Source of the DNA: Septoria linicola
Lineage: Eukaryota; Ascomycota; Dothideomycetes; Mycosphaerellales; Mycosphaerellaceae
Reading direction: 5' to 3'
NCBI GenBank assembly: GCA_024114885.1
Contig: CP099419.1
Span: 2,418,001 to 2,482,000 of the forward strand
Length of the DNA: 64,000 nt
A model generated the notes under the pieces. It was not told the origin of the DNA and ran no database searches. It worked only from the letters and a program-made list of their open reading frames with translations. Positions 11,801 through 22,323 of this stretch are shown piece after piece (position 1 is the first letter of the stretch; each line of letters opens with the position of its first letter). Made by a program: the position numbers and the translations under genes.

Positions 11801-13139
11801 ATATTATAGTAGTCGGGCTATATTATTAGTTCTCCTACCCTAACGCTAGGCTAGCTTATACTATATAGACTACTCGTTCCTTAATCGAAGAGCGAAGTCG
11901 GTCGCTATAGTCGTAGCGGTTAGCGCCTATATATCCTAGCGGAGTTCTACGTCGATATTACTCTATATATAGGTTATACGCTATAGAGTATCGTTTATAC
12001 TAGCGTTACGAGTATATTAGTTAACTTTATTTAGGTAGGCGTCGGTCGATCTCCTATTAGCTATATCTTACTAGGTATACTTAGTCGCTATTAATTTACT
12101 AAGCGCGTCTACTAGAAGAGCTTTAAAGTAGTTAACTAAGTAGGTCGTCTAGTTATCGAGCTCTAGAGTATATCGTAACCCTTACTTTTCTAGCGAGGTT
12201 AGTATACTAGTATACTAGGTTAGAGCCGTTCTTCTTAGTAAGATAGGAATTCTAGCTTTTATAGTATCGTCTCTATAATAGGTAGCTATATCTTTTAGTT
12301 AGTCTACGAAATTATAAATATCCTTAAAGAAGGTATTAGAGCCTATTACTAATAGGTTAGTAGCTTCCGCCTCTACTTCCCTATTAGGCTAGAAGTAGCT
12401 AATCTCTTAATCTTAGAGTTAGTTAAAGGTTATACTCTATTCCGGATTAGGCGTCTAATCTCGTAGGCCCGCGATAGTAGCCTAGATAGCCTAGAGAATC
12501 TACGAGTCGAGAGGCTATTCTTCTAGTATAGTATTAATTAAGATAGTTATTACTTAAGTATAAGAGGTCGCGTTAGTCGTTCCTATCTAAGAACGTATAA
12601 GATCGGTAGTCGTACTCTCTAATCTACCTCTTCTCCTAGTTAGAGTCGTAGTAGTATCGTCTAATCTTCTACGTAGTTCCTTCTTCTAGAGAGTTCGTAG
12701 TAGGTCTATTCTTACTAGAGACCTAAATAACGCTCTCGCTCCTTCTACGAACCTCTACTATACTAGTCGTCGTAATACTAGTACGTCTAACTACTTAGGA
12801 GGATAGCTATTAGCAGCTCTATACTATCGTAAGTATTATTAGGTAAGCGCGCGTATTTCTACGTTAGGTACTTAGCGTAGGTACGCGCTTACGAATACGT
12901 AGAATTACTAGAATTCTAGGTTTATAAAGCCTTACTTAAGTAGAGAGCGGAAGTAGTACTATCGTCTAGCGGAGAGTAGAAGTAGTACTATTATCCGTTC
13001 GAGAGCGACGTAGTAGTCTTATAGTAGTACTAGTAATAGCTAGTAGTCGTCTTCGGCTAGACGCCTAGTATACTCGAGCTACTAATTAGTAGTGATCTAA
13101 TAAGTTATAGTAGAAGTAGTTAATTAGAAGAGAGTCTGT

Positions 13140-13857
13140 CTACAGCCCAAGGTAAGTAGTAACCCTCTGGTTACGTCATAGTCATTTGACCTGAACTGTC
13201 GCTTCCGTAACATCACCATTCTACTTCGCGAACGTTGTTGCAAGCGTGCTGAGGATACAACAGTTGACGATTGCAAGCACACTGATGATAGTCAAGCAGC
13301 TCTTTTCACTCACGGGACATTGATGAATACTACTTGGCCAGCTTCGCCACACGCCGATCGGTCGGCCACCAGTAAATGTCTATCACTTCGGTCCCTCTCC
13401 ACGCTCAGTGCAGGATATGTGCCACTCGGCTCAGCGCATTGCTTGGGAACTACTGCAACCTAGGAGAGCAGGATTCAAGCACACATGTGAAGATCAATGA
13501 TATTGATGGCAGCGGTGTTCACGAAGTGCTGCCGACGACAGATGTGGGAATATATTTACATATTGGGAGGTTGCAAGGCAGCGTGGTGTGACGATAACGT
13601 CCAGTACCTTGACGACAACAGCAGCAGATATTGAGAGCCTGCGCTTGCTTGACACCACTTTTATTGCATATCACAAAGATTGGTGATTTCGACGACGAAT
13701 ACTCGTCGACTTCTTTCTTAGCAGGTCGCGCCTGTAACCACGCAGTGCTACTGGGGCATGGCTAGCAGTAAGCATGCTCGCAGCGAATGTGCAGTTTTTC
13801 CAGCCTTAGACCCATGTCAGCCGAGCATCATATCTAGCTATATGTACAGGAGAACGC
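13140..13857. other. Intergenic, left edge of the gene island
   Basis: Composition changes abruptly near 13140 from RIP-mutated repeat to ordinary sequence in which CA and TG are common again. The open frame at 13376-13591 has no recognisable similarity and no supporting context. No gene is called. Confidence 0.7.
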
Positions 13858-15267
13858 TCAGACGTGAGCCCAGCCGAATTCGTAGATGACCTGCATCTCA
13901 TCTATCGCGCAAAAGTCGCCACTTTCGAAGTGGGTTCCAGACTCTGCCTTCCATTCCGCGATCCGCTGATGTATCGTAGTCGCTTTGTGCCGGATCAATG
14001 AGGTCCATCGCAAGAGTCGATTCGTCCACAGCCCATACACTGCGCGGAACGTAGACACCCAGGCCTTCTTATGCACCACCTCATATGCGTGTGCGTTATA
14101 TCCGACACGCACATTTGGGTTGAGCCAAACGCCTTTCCAGGTCGAAAGTGGGTTATCAGCATGGATCAGACAGCACTCTGAAGCCTCTAGACGTGCGTTC
14201 GCCAGACTGTCGTCGAGGCCGCGAAACGTCAGAGATCGATGACCACCATAAAAGGCTTCCGCCTGCATGGCCACGATCCCATTCCAACAGCTCTTTACCC
14301 TCGCAGGCTTACTGTTCTTCACCGCATTTCGACTTTTTCGAGTCCCAAAATACGGCCAAGTCTGCATCATCGACTCCTTCCCATCCATATCTCTGAGTGC
14401 AAATGTATCGTAGAACCCAGGAGGCTTCGAGAAGTCTAACGAGCAAGCAGCTGCGTATTCACCCTCGTTCGTATGCAGCAGCGTCTGGATGTCGTGGTTG
14501 TCAAACACCACATCATTTATAAAGAGCACCTTGTCGAACTTTAAACCCTTCTCGTGCAGTTCGAACAGCGGCTCCAAGGCCATATTCCTTAGCCTCGCAA
14601 GGTATGGTATCCGTCTCAATTCCATCTTTCCTGTGGGCGTGTAGTCCCAGCCTGGCATACCTGTCGTAGGCCCTGTTTCGGGAGTCTGGATCCATCCTTG
14701 CCTCTGCTCGCCCACTGGCGGTCTCTTCTCGATCTCGTCCAGATGAGTCGTATTGTCTAAGACTATCTTTCTACTGATCCCAGCTGTTTCAAGTTGAGCG
14801 TCCAACTCCCGCAGAGCGCCTTTGCTGTTGTCCAAACTCCCACTCTCATACACACTGACGTAGACATTCTCGCGACCAATGGCCATGGTCAATTCGACAA
14901 CTTGAGGAATCCAATGGTCTCGGAGGATCCCTTCGGACGTCCAGTGTATTGATGCGATGAAGATCTTTTCTTGACCAAGTTCTGGAGATTTCCTGGCTGC
15001 TTCACGGCCTATGGCACTCTTCACGAAATAGACCTCGATTACTGTCCATGCCAGAAGCAGGATGGCTAGGTACTTGGCATATCGTTTCGGATAGGACGCA
15101 TATGCATCCCGTCGCCTGCGGGCGCTGCTGGCTTTGCTGGGTGTGAATCTCCCCAAAATCCCAGAACTCCTCCGTCGCCTAGGCTGCTGCATTTGTGAAG
15201 CATACGAGAACGTGCGATCTTCTCGAGTGGACTCAGCTATCCCATCGAGGCTGGGTCTCCATGCCAT
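13858..15267 (-). CDS. Alpha-1,3-mannosyltransferase, CMT1/CAP59 family (GT69)
   Basis: Single-exon gene for a 469-aa type II membrane protein. The start is ATG at 15267; the frame opens 6 bases earlier only with GTG. Residues 1-62 are a basic, Ser/Arg-rich cytosolic tail, and about 63-82 (KYLAILLLAWTVIEVYFV) form the signal anchor. The lumenal part matches the CAP59/CMT1 mannosyltransferase family: FDKVLFINDVVF, FYDTFALRDMDGKE and SCWNGIVAMQAEAF blocks in the usual order. Family members transfer mannose in the Golgi; in Cryptococcus they serve capsule synthesis, and in filamentous ascomycetes the acceptor is mostly unknown. Full length for the family. It is the gene nearest the left repeat block and shows no RIP-type stops. 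Confidence 0.88.
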   Translation of the reverse strand: MAWRPSLDGIAESTREDRTFSYASQMQQPRRRRSSGILGRFTPSKASSARRRRDAYASYPKRYAKYLAILLLAWTVIEVYFVKSAIGREAARKSPELGQEKIFIASIHWTSEGILRDHWIPQVVELTMAIGRENVYVSVYESGSLDNSKGALRELDAQLETAGISRKIVLDNTTHLDEIEKRPPVGEQRQGWIQTPETGPTTGMPGWDYTPTGKMELRRIPYLARLRNMALEPLFELHEKGLKFDKVLFINDVVFDNHDIQTLLHTNEGEYAAACSLDFSKPPGFYDTFALRDMDGKESMMQTWPYFGTRKSRNAVKNSKPARVKSCWNGIVAMQAEAFYGGHRSLTFRGLDDSLANARLEASECCLIHADNPLSTWKGVWLNPNVRVGYNAHAYEVVHKKAWVSTFRAVYGLWTNRLLRWTSLIRHKATTIHQRIAEWKAESGTHFESGDFCAIDEMQVIYEFGWAHV

Positions 15268-15744
15268 GCGCACACGTGAGGTGAAGTAGCGGGTGCATGC
15301 ATTGTCAAAGTGAGGACGTGGATCTGCCGCACAAGCGCATTGTGGTAGCTTCGAGCCAAGAGTCTGGAGTACGTGTCTCGTATAGCACTAGTTATTGGCC
15401 GTGTTGATCACAACGACGACTGTTGATTGCGACTGATGTTACATGACATGGATGCTAGTAGACAGACATGAAGATAGTTGCTGTGCAAATTGTGTTTTCA
15501 ATTCGCAGCAAAAGCAGAAAGCTGCACCTGGTTCAATACTGCTCTAACAATTCCCCTCCGCGAAGAGCTGCAATTCTCTCACAGCAGTGCTGCTGTCCTG
15601 CTCCATTTACAATGCAAAGCACGTCTTCTCATAGCCATGTGTATGACTGTGACAGCAGATACCCTGCCTGCAGCTTGCAGGCGAGCAGTGCGTTCCATAT
15701 CTGCCACATATGTCCCTGCCCACCTCTCCTCGACTGCTCGCTTC
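15268..15744. other. Intergenic, 477 bp
   Basis: Lies between two minus-strand genes, so it holds the promoter of the mannosyltransferase and the 3' end of PHS1. Overlapping short open frames on the plus strand look spurious. Nothing else is seen. Confidence 0.6.
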
Positions 15745-16514
15745 TTACTGTCCCTTCTTTTCTTTCGATCCTCTAAGCACCTTCCGCCTTTGTGCCATCA
15801 TGTGCGTGTATAGCACATATGCTCCCGGGACATAGACAAACAGTACCAGTTTCAAGACCCACTCCCATGCCTTGTTCAGGCTTCCGGCAGGTCCAATAGC
15901 TTGGTACACTAACCAACACTCACTCGATATTCCTAGTGGATATAGCACGAAGAACGTGTTGTATCTCAGCCAGGTCATAAAGCCAGGCACTTTCCCGTAC
16001 GTGAGATTGACCGCGAAGTACGAGTAGCGTATGATCTCCGTGATGCTCCATGCCAGAAGCATAGTGCTGTAAGCCACCGAGCGGGAAGTGTGAATAGGAA
16101 AGTTGTGCGCTATGCCCCAGACGAGGAGGAAACGAGAGGCAACTTGCATGAGCGTTGTGAAGAGAGGAGCGCGGACGATGCCTAGAGGAAACAGGAAGAA
16201 GAAGTACTTAGCCTATGTTTCGCAGAGTGTAGTGTTCGCATCGTGGTGAATTGATTACCAGTTGCTGCGTGCAGGACTTCGAGGCCCGCCAGCGTCTGTG
16301 CCCACTTCGTAAATTCTGAGGTGCCGAGAAATACATTGTGCCAGCCTCTGAGAGCGCCGATGAGGACCACACGGCCTAAGACTACACTCCAGAGAAGTGC
16401 TGAGACGAAGTTGTATAGGATGAGATATGCCGTCTTGGGATTCGAAGGCGATGGTTTGCGGGCCGACTTCGACGCTGGCTGAGCTGGCTGCTGAGAATCG
16501 CTCGGACGGTCCAT
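15745..16514 (-). CDS. PHS1: Very-long-chain 3-hydroxyacyl-CoA dehydratase (PHS1/HACD)
   Basis: Two exons, 16514-16259 and 16181-15745, around a 77-bp intron (16182-16258), give 230 aa. The splice joins ...LEVLHAATG to IVRAPLFTTLMQ, a continuous PHS1-family stretch. The enzyme removes water from 3-hydroxyacyl-CoA in the third step of the ER fatty-acid elongation cycle, feeding sphingolipid synthesis. A disordered N-terminus is followed by several hydrophobic segments. The catalytic Tyr/Glu pair of yeast Phs1 (7 residues apart) is visible as YPLGISSE, Y166 and E173. ATG at 16514 is preferred over an in-frame upstream ATG at 16616 because it gives the usual family length. Confidence 0.92.
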
Positions 16515-16888
16515 ACTGGGCGAGTATTTAGGTCGAGTGTGAATGTGTCGATGGCAGACGTACACGCAGTAGTTAATGGGATGGAAAGCTGTTTGGACCC
16601 TGCCAAGGCAAGACATGAGATCTGTATCACTACACTAAGAGCGACTGTGCATGTCGCCAGCCAGCGAAGTGCCTCTGCTATCCTGCACGCATATCCTGGA
16701 GTCTTCCGATAGCTCTGAAGTGAGAACCAGTTCGATTCGATGTCGCTAGAAGCAATGCTTTCCGCCTGGCCGCTGTAGCCCGATGAAGTTTCTCCATTAC
16801 GATCTCGACACCTGAACCTCGAGACCACTGTTGTCCTCCGGCCAGCAAATGTGATGTACAATACAACAGCTAATCTTAGCCAACGACC
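16515..16888. other. Intergenic, 374 bp
   Basis: Upstream of PHS1 and downstream of the SIM/RING gene, both on the minus strand. Open frames here overlap each other and resemble nothing known. It probably contains the PHS1 promoter and 5' UTR. Confidence 0.6.
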
Positions 16889-18268
16889 CTAACTTCCGAC
16901 GTAGACGTGTAGCATGGCCTTCGGACCAGCTTTCTCCTTACACCCATGCACCACGCACTCCTTGAATGGCATTGGCATGCTGTGAGCCGGGGCCTTGCCT
17001 TTACCGCGGGCAGCCTTCGTCCGTAATTGTACGCAGTTGCCGCAATATGCCTAGAGTATGTCAGTAAAAGCAAAGAACAATCAGCTGCGCTGAGATCTTA
17101 CATGGCCACATTTCTTGATGATCCAGACCTCCGCCTTCTTCTCATTTTCGCTAACAGCAAGCTCGTCGCCACAGTTTGGGCACACGACAATCTCATCCTC
17201 GCCTGGTGAGCGCGTAAAGCCTTCGCTGGCGGCCGGCGGTGGATCGTACGACTTCTCTGCCGAGTCATTCCCTCCAAGACCCAGGTCGAATGCAGGTGCG
17301 TCGTAGCCCATAGTCACAGGCATGAAACCTGGCATGGGGGCAGCAAATCTGATCTGACCTCGCGGCCCACCCATGGCTATGCCCTCATCACGTGCATTAG
17401 TGTTAGATGCTGCCCCCAGTCCCCATAAACGGCCGAACAGACGTCCATCTCCTGCCATCTCTCTGAGATCATTGACCCGGTCGAGCATTGAGCGCGTTCC
17501 CGAACCTGCTGTCGTTTCTGGTCGTGCTGCATTGACCCCTGCTCTCATTTCCAAAAAGACTACGTCGTCATCTTCTCCAGTCAAATCGATAGGCTCCGTG
17601 GCCCCGTTGGGGTATGGCGTTACGCTTCTGTGACCACGAGTACTCTCTCCATTGAGGCGGTTGTGCCGTGAGCGTCTGCCAGCAGAGTCATCCATTTCTG
17701 CTCTCCTGGCAGGCGATATGCGGTCTGGTCGACGAAGGCCAGAGAAACGTGGATGTGGATTGGTGGTGCTAGGTTGCCGGGTTGGAAAGAGAGTGAGCCA
17801 GTTTGGTCGAGTAGCAGGAAGCGCAGGAGCATGTGAATTTGTCCGCGTGTGAGCTTCATCTTCGGCCTCACTTTCGAGATCTATGATGTTTCGCCCAAAG
17901 CGCGGCCCTCGCTGAGCACGTGAAGCTCCTGCTGTGCCGGTGTGCTCTGATGCTGAGGTCATGTGTCCTCCATTCTCATGTGAATCCTCCTCTTCTGTCA
18001 GATCTATCACGCCTGCTGCAGCACCAGGGCGCCGTGTGCTGCTGCTGTTGCTACCACTTCCATCTCTAGACATGACCGGTCTTCTATAATCGAGCCCGTC
18101 GCCAGGGAAGTGAAGAGGTGGTGGCGGCAGAGCCAGGCGGCTCGCTCCTCGAGGTCGTCGTGAAGCGTGCTCGTTATCGTAGTGGTCGTCCTGTGCCACG
18201 AAAAGTGTATCGGGCGAAGTGCTGCGTTGGCCCGCGTTCATCCTACTGAAGGTACGCTGTGCGATCAT
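16889..18268 (-). CDS. SIM-rich RING-type protein, candidate SUMO-targeted ubiquitin ligase subunit (Slx5/Rfp1-like)
   Basis: Two exons, 18268-17102 and 17050-16889, around a 51-bp intron (17051-17101), give 442 aa. The intron splits the RING: exon 1 ends KKCGH and exon 2 continues AYCGNC. The result is a C3HC4-type zinc finger at about 363-434 (CPNC, CGHAYCGNC, CVVHGC). The N-terminus is disordered and carries three hydrophobic-acidic SUMO-interaction motif candidates: VIDLTEEED (87-95), IIDLESEAED (128-137) and PIDLTGEDDDVVFLE (226-240). SIMs plus a C-terminal RING is the architecture of SUMO-targeted ubiquitin ligases; assignment to the Slx5/Rfp1 side is inference. The frame stays open upstream to 18409; ATGs at 18268 and 18241 are both plausible starts. 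Confidence 0.75.
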
Positions 18269-18920
18269 TGTCAGATACCATACGGTGAAAGCAGCGAGGT
18301 GCGTTCGAAAGTGTGCTGGCGTTGCAGAGGCATACCTTTGTGCTCTCACGGCGAAGTAGTGGGTACCCGCTGGAACCACTGGCCATGTTGGCGTCACTGC
18401 GAAGGCCACTCGTGGGCTTCCCCAATACTCGATTCAAAATGAGAGATAGTGCTGCACGGCAGCTCGAGTATACTCGGTATCGAGAAACGTGCGGGGACTG
18501 TGGGTGAAAGTGCGTTGTCGTGCGTGGCAGTCCTGAGAGCGAGGCGTCTAGTTAGACGGAGTGAGGTGCTTGCCGTTGGCTGCGTCGTTCTTCATGCAAC
18601 AACGCACGTAACCGGGCGAGTGCGATGCTGTGTGTGTTGATCAGCGTCCGGACACTGCTTCAGCTCGCGAACGGAGATCCAGTGTGTATGGCTCGGCGAG
18701 GCAATTGCGCCGTCCGAAGTAGACAGGGTGTGGAGGAAGAGGTCATTTGGAAGACCAAGTCGAAGTGGCAAGCCCATCCACGGAATTTGCGGTATGTCCG
18801 AGCTATGGTACAAATACTACATACTCTAGAACTTCACGACAGGCACGTAAACATGCAGGTCCAGCAACCGCATGTTTGCGGCGCGACGTGTATGCTGCTG
18901 GATTCACTCGTGGCTATCGT
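18269..18920. other. Intergenic, 652 bp
   Basis: Holds the 5' region of the SIM/RING gene and the 3' region of PRP19, both on the minus strand. The overlapping short frames on either strand are unconvincing. No RNA gene is seen. Confidence 0.6.
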
Positions 18921-20543
18921 CTATGACCCAAGGACAACCACCGCGCTGTCTGTCAGTGCGACCAGGCTCTGCGCTTTTGATCCCCATTTTACGTCAACGG
19001 CATTCAAGGCTTTGGTCAACGGCGTGGTCCATGCCTTGCTGCTCTTCGTGTATTGCGACACCACAACTCCTCCAGGACCGCTGGCAGCCAGAAATTGACC
19101 CGTGTAATCCCATGCCAAGCCAGTCACGGCTGTGCCAGCATCTATGGACCGCAGTGCCTTGAGCTTACGCAAATCCCAGACTGTAATTGTGTTCTGACCA
19201 GCGTTCGCAGATGCGAGCCAGGTTCCATTCTCGGAGAATGTGACGGCTGACACGGCATTTGCGCCCCCTGGCGATGGGAAAGTATGCGCTAATTGCGAGT
19301 TCTTCACGTCGTAAAGTCGGAGGGAGCCATCCGCGCCTCCTACAGCAAGGAGGTGGCCGTCTGGGTGGAAAGCAACGCTTGTGAGTTCTGCAAAGCATTA
19401 GTCTCGTCCTCTTCTCATCAAAGTGGTATCTTCACGAAGCCGCGAAAGACTTACCAATATCCCCGAATACTTGGGTTAGCACTTGCATGGTGCTGAGATC
19501 GTACACGATGTAGCTCTTGTCGTAGCCCACCGAGACCAGCAGCTCCCCACTTGGGTGAGCCGCAAGTGCGTTGGCGGCACCAGCATGCTGCTGAAACTTG
19601 CCTTGCACAGCGCCCTCTTGAGATACCACAACTGTGCCGTTGGCCGTGGACACGGCCTGCTTGTCATTAGCCCAGGCACCACTCAAGATAGCACCTGCAC
19701 CGAGGTTGCTCCTCGTAGTGAATGCGCCTGCTGCCAGGTCGAAAACCGCAATTGTGCCATCGGAGTCGCCTATCAAGAAGAAATCGCCAGTCGAATCGGT
19801 GGCCAAGTGCTTCGCTCCTGTGAACTGGGTATCGGCAGACTTCCGAACATCATAGCTCTGCATCTGATCACCAGTGGCCCAGTCTTGTGGTACCACGCGC
19901 TGCTTTCGTGTGCTAGATAGCCGTTCCTGGGTTTCCGTCACCTTCGCGACTGCGTGGCCCGAAAGAGGTTGGTTGTCCACTTGCATGGCGTCGCCATTCG
20001 TTCCATTCGTGCCGTTTGCGCTGCTACCGCTGACCGAAACTCTTGACAAAGCATCGCGTGCCTCATCCCTCTCCTTTTGCAGACGTGCAATTACTCGTTG
20101 CGCAGCATCATTGTAGTACAGCGCGGTGCTGAGCTCCTGCCTCGTTTCAGCCAATTGCTGCTTCAATTGGTATGCCTCCAGAATGACCGCGTCCCACTCG
20201 TTTTGGAATGTCGACAGAAGGGCCGGGATCGAGGTGAGTGTCGGAGGTCGAGGTTTCACAGCGCGTGCTTGCTTGAGGTCCACGAGATCGTCTACCGTGA
20301 GATCCTCGCCATTGACGGGGTCGGTGCCATGCTCGGAGATGTAAGCTTGAATCAAGCGTTTCTCGAAAACATTTCCTATACCTACAGTAAGCTTCTATTC
20401 GTCTCGATGGCGCACTGCGCTTGACTGACCACTCTTGCGACTGGCGACTGGCTCTTGCGGCGCCTCTCCTGAAACTGTGCACAAATGTTACTTAATGTCC
20501 GATCCAGAAATTGCGCACGTGGTCACTTACTTGCGCACAGCAT
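18921..20543 (-). CDS. PRP19: Pre-mRNA-processing factor 19, U-box E3 ligase of the NineTeen complex
   Basis: Four exons, 20543-20531, 20474-20430, 20375-19455 and 19387-18921, give 481 aa. The first exon is 13 bases (MLCA plus one base). The N-terminus reads MLCAISGEAPQEPVASRKSG then NVFEKRLIQAYISEHG, the Prp19 U-box, which recruits E2 and catalyses ubiquitin transfer in the spliceosome-activating complex. A coiled coil (about 66-130) mediates tetramerisation, and a C-terminal WD40 propeller starts at about 200. Length equals the family norm. Two 3' splice sites 6 bases apart precede exon 3 (20382 or 20376). The downstream one is chosen because it yields the conserved SGNVFEKRL; the other adds Ile-Gly. 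Shares a 642-bp divergent promoter with FBA1. Confidence 0.95.
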
Positions 20544-21185
20544 GTCGTTAGTCTCGTGCGAAAGATTGATGGATTGTCCATAGCACTTTCTTGTGTCGCG
20601 ACTTCCGAAAACTTTCAGTCCGTGCACTCACGTTTCTAAGGCAAGAACTATCTTCAGGCACACAAGACCAAACCGGGCCTTCTTCAGTTCTGATCTCAGT
20701 CCGGTCCACAACGACGTCGTGGCTATCTCACAAGGCTGGAACCAGACCTGCAACAGCAGATTGGCCGAAGCACGCCCGCTGTTGGGCCAATCAATCACAG
20801 CCAGAAAGTCATACCTCGTTGCTTTTTGAACGAAGTGTTGCTTGTGCCGCCATGATAACGAGGCTAAACAAATAACACCAATGCAGGTCCAGCGTCCAGC
20901 TTCGCAGGCGCGGAAGTCCTCGGGCATGCGGTTCTTGAGCACGGAAAATGCAGGGATGGCGCAGTGCAAGCAAGCAGACTAGCCCCGCCAAAATGCCCCT
21001 CAGCTGTGTGATGCTTGACGTATTGTTTGGCAGTAGCGACAAACTCTTCAGTCAACTCTGTCTTATAACTCCCAACCCCAAGTAAGCTCCTGCGATACAA
21101 CTACATTCACCAGCCCATCAAGGTCGACTCTCGAAAACTTTTTTGTCCTTTAATACCCAGCAACAACACAACCCACCGATCCACC
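20544..21185. promoter_or_regulatory. Divergent promoter region PRP19 / FBA1
   Basis: 642 bp between the start codons of PRP19 (-) and FBA1 (+). A CCAAT box lies at 20787-20791. Before the FBA1 start there is a pyrimidine-rich stretch (about 21130-21160) and a CA-rich leader, both common upstream of strongly expressed fungal glycolytic genes. Short open frames here look spurious. Confidence 0.6.
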
Positions 21186-21707
21186 ATGGCTCAGAGCGTG
21201 CTCAAGCAGAAGACCGGCGTCATCTACGGAGATGATGTCAAGAACCTCTTCAAGTACGCACAGGAGAAGAAGTTCGCCATTCCAGCGATCAATGTCACAT
21301 CCTCCTCGACCGTAGTGGCTTCGCTCGAGGCTGCCCGCGATGCGAAGTCCCCAATCATCCTGCAGATGTCCCAGGGAGGTGCTGCATACTTCGCCGGTAA
21401 GGGCGTGCCCAACAAGAACCAGGAAGCGTCCATTGCTGGTGCCGTTGCCGCTGCACACTACATCCGTGCTGTCGCGCCATCGTATGGCATCCCAGTCGTC
21501 CTCCACACCGATCACTGCGCCAAGAAGCTGTTGCCATGGCTCGACGGCATGCTCGATGAGGACGAGAAGTTCTTCAAGGCAAACGGTGTTCCTCTCTTCT
21601 CCTCGCACATGATCGATCTGTCGGAAGAGGCCGTCAAGGAGAACATTGAGACCACTGCTGCATACCTCAAGCGTGCCGCACCAATGAAGCAGTTCCTCGA
21701 GATGGAG

Positions 21708-21739
<32 letters not shown>

Positions 21740-22323
21740 CAACAACGAGGACGTCGACAACAACTCCCTCTACACTCAGCCAGAGGACATCTACGAGATC
21801 TACAAGACTCTTTCTCCAATCTCGCCATACTTCTCGATCGCTGCTGGATTCGGTAATGTGCACGGCGTCTACAAGCCAGGAAACGTCAAGCTCAGGCCAG
21901 AGCTGCTCCAGAAGCACCAGAAGTACGTGCAAGAGAAGGAGGGCTCCAAGGAGGAGAAGCCAGTCTTCCTCGTGTTCCACGGTGGTTCCGGATCAAGCAA
22001 GCAGGACTACCTCGATGCCATCAGCTACGGTGTGGTCAAGGTCAACCTCGACACCGATCTCCAGTACGCATACACTGAGGGCATCCGTGACTACATGCTC
22101 TCGAAGAAGGACTACGTCAATTCGCAAGTGGGCAACCCAGATGGTGAGGACAAGCCAAACAAGAAGTAAGTCAATTTCACTGCTGCGTCTCACTTTGAAG
22201 CAGATTGCTAACACAACCCTCAGGTACTACGACCCAAGAGTGTGGGTTCGCGCAGGAGAGCAGACCATGTCGAAGCGTATCCAGGTCGCTCTGGAGGACT
22301 TCAACACTGCCAACCAATTGTAG
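21186..22323 (+). CDS. FBA1: Class II fructose-bisphosphate aldolase
   Basis: Two exons, 21186-22165 and 22224-22323, with a 58-bp intron, give 359 aa, the length of yeast Fba1. The intron separates the final YYDPRVWVRAGEQTMSKRIQ block. The enzyme cleaves fructose-1,6-bisphosphate to dihydroxyacetone phosphate and glyceraldehyde-3-phosphate in glycolysis and runs in reverse in gluconeogenesis. Visible zinc and catalytic residues: HTDHCAKK (D109, H110), GFGNVHGVYKPGNV (H226) and FHGGSGSS (H265). Codon use is strongly biased toward C-ending codons (AAG, GTC, CTC, ATC), as expected for a highly expressed gene. A short ATG context of CACC precedes the start. Confidence 0.97.

Larger units (their letters stand above)
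1231..13139 (-). mobile_element. Degenerate Ty3/Gypsy chromovirus, minus strand, split by Copia-A
   Basis: The two parts (1231-2516 and 8816-13139) are one element read on the minus strand. The reverse transcriptase motif AFVDDIVIFS is readable at about 10120-10150. The integrase core starts at about 2470 with YTITIDFIVALLTLGSGN and continues to ISDRDLKF near 2250, holding two of the catalytic aspartates. A chromodomain-like segment reads EYLVR*KGVGPKNDE at about 1450-1510, where the stop replaces the conserved Trp (TGG to TAG). The gag side should lie toward 11.8-13.1 kb but no zinc knuckle could be read there. The coding frame is destroyed by TAG stops. LTRs were not delimited; an AT-rich stretch at 1200-1330 could be the 3' LTR. 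CpG is plentiful while CpA/TpG is nearly gone. Confidence 0.85.

Noticed and set aside
1..13139. Possible AT-rich centromere or CRISPR-like repetition in the left block
   Set aside because: The sequence decodes into retroelement proteins and shows no regularly spaced short repeats.
13376..13591. 71-codon plus-strand open frame in the left border region
   Set aside because: No similarity, no context, and chance frames of this size are common in the GC-balanced island.
15468..15813. Overlapping plus-strand frames before the PHS1 stop
   Set aside because: They overlap PHS1 antisense and an intergenic stretch, are Cys/Ser-rich low-quality translations and look like chance.
21150..21980. 276-codon minus-strand frame across FBA1
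   Set aside because: Pure antisense shadow of the strongly codon-biased FBA1 exon; Leu/Val/Asp-rich translation is the mirror of its codon use.
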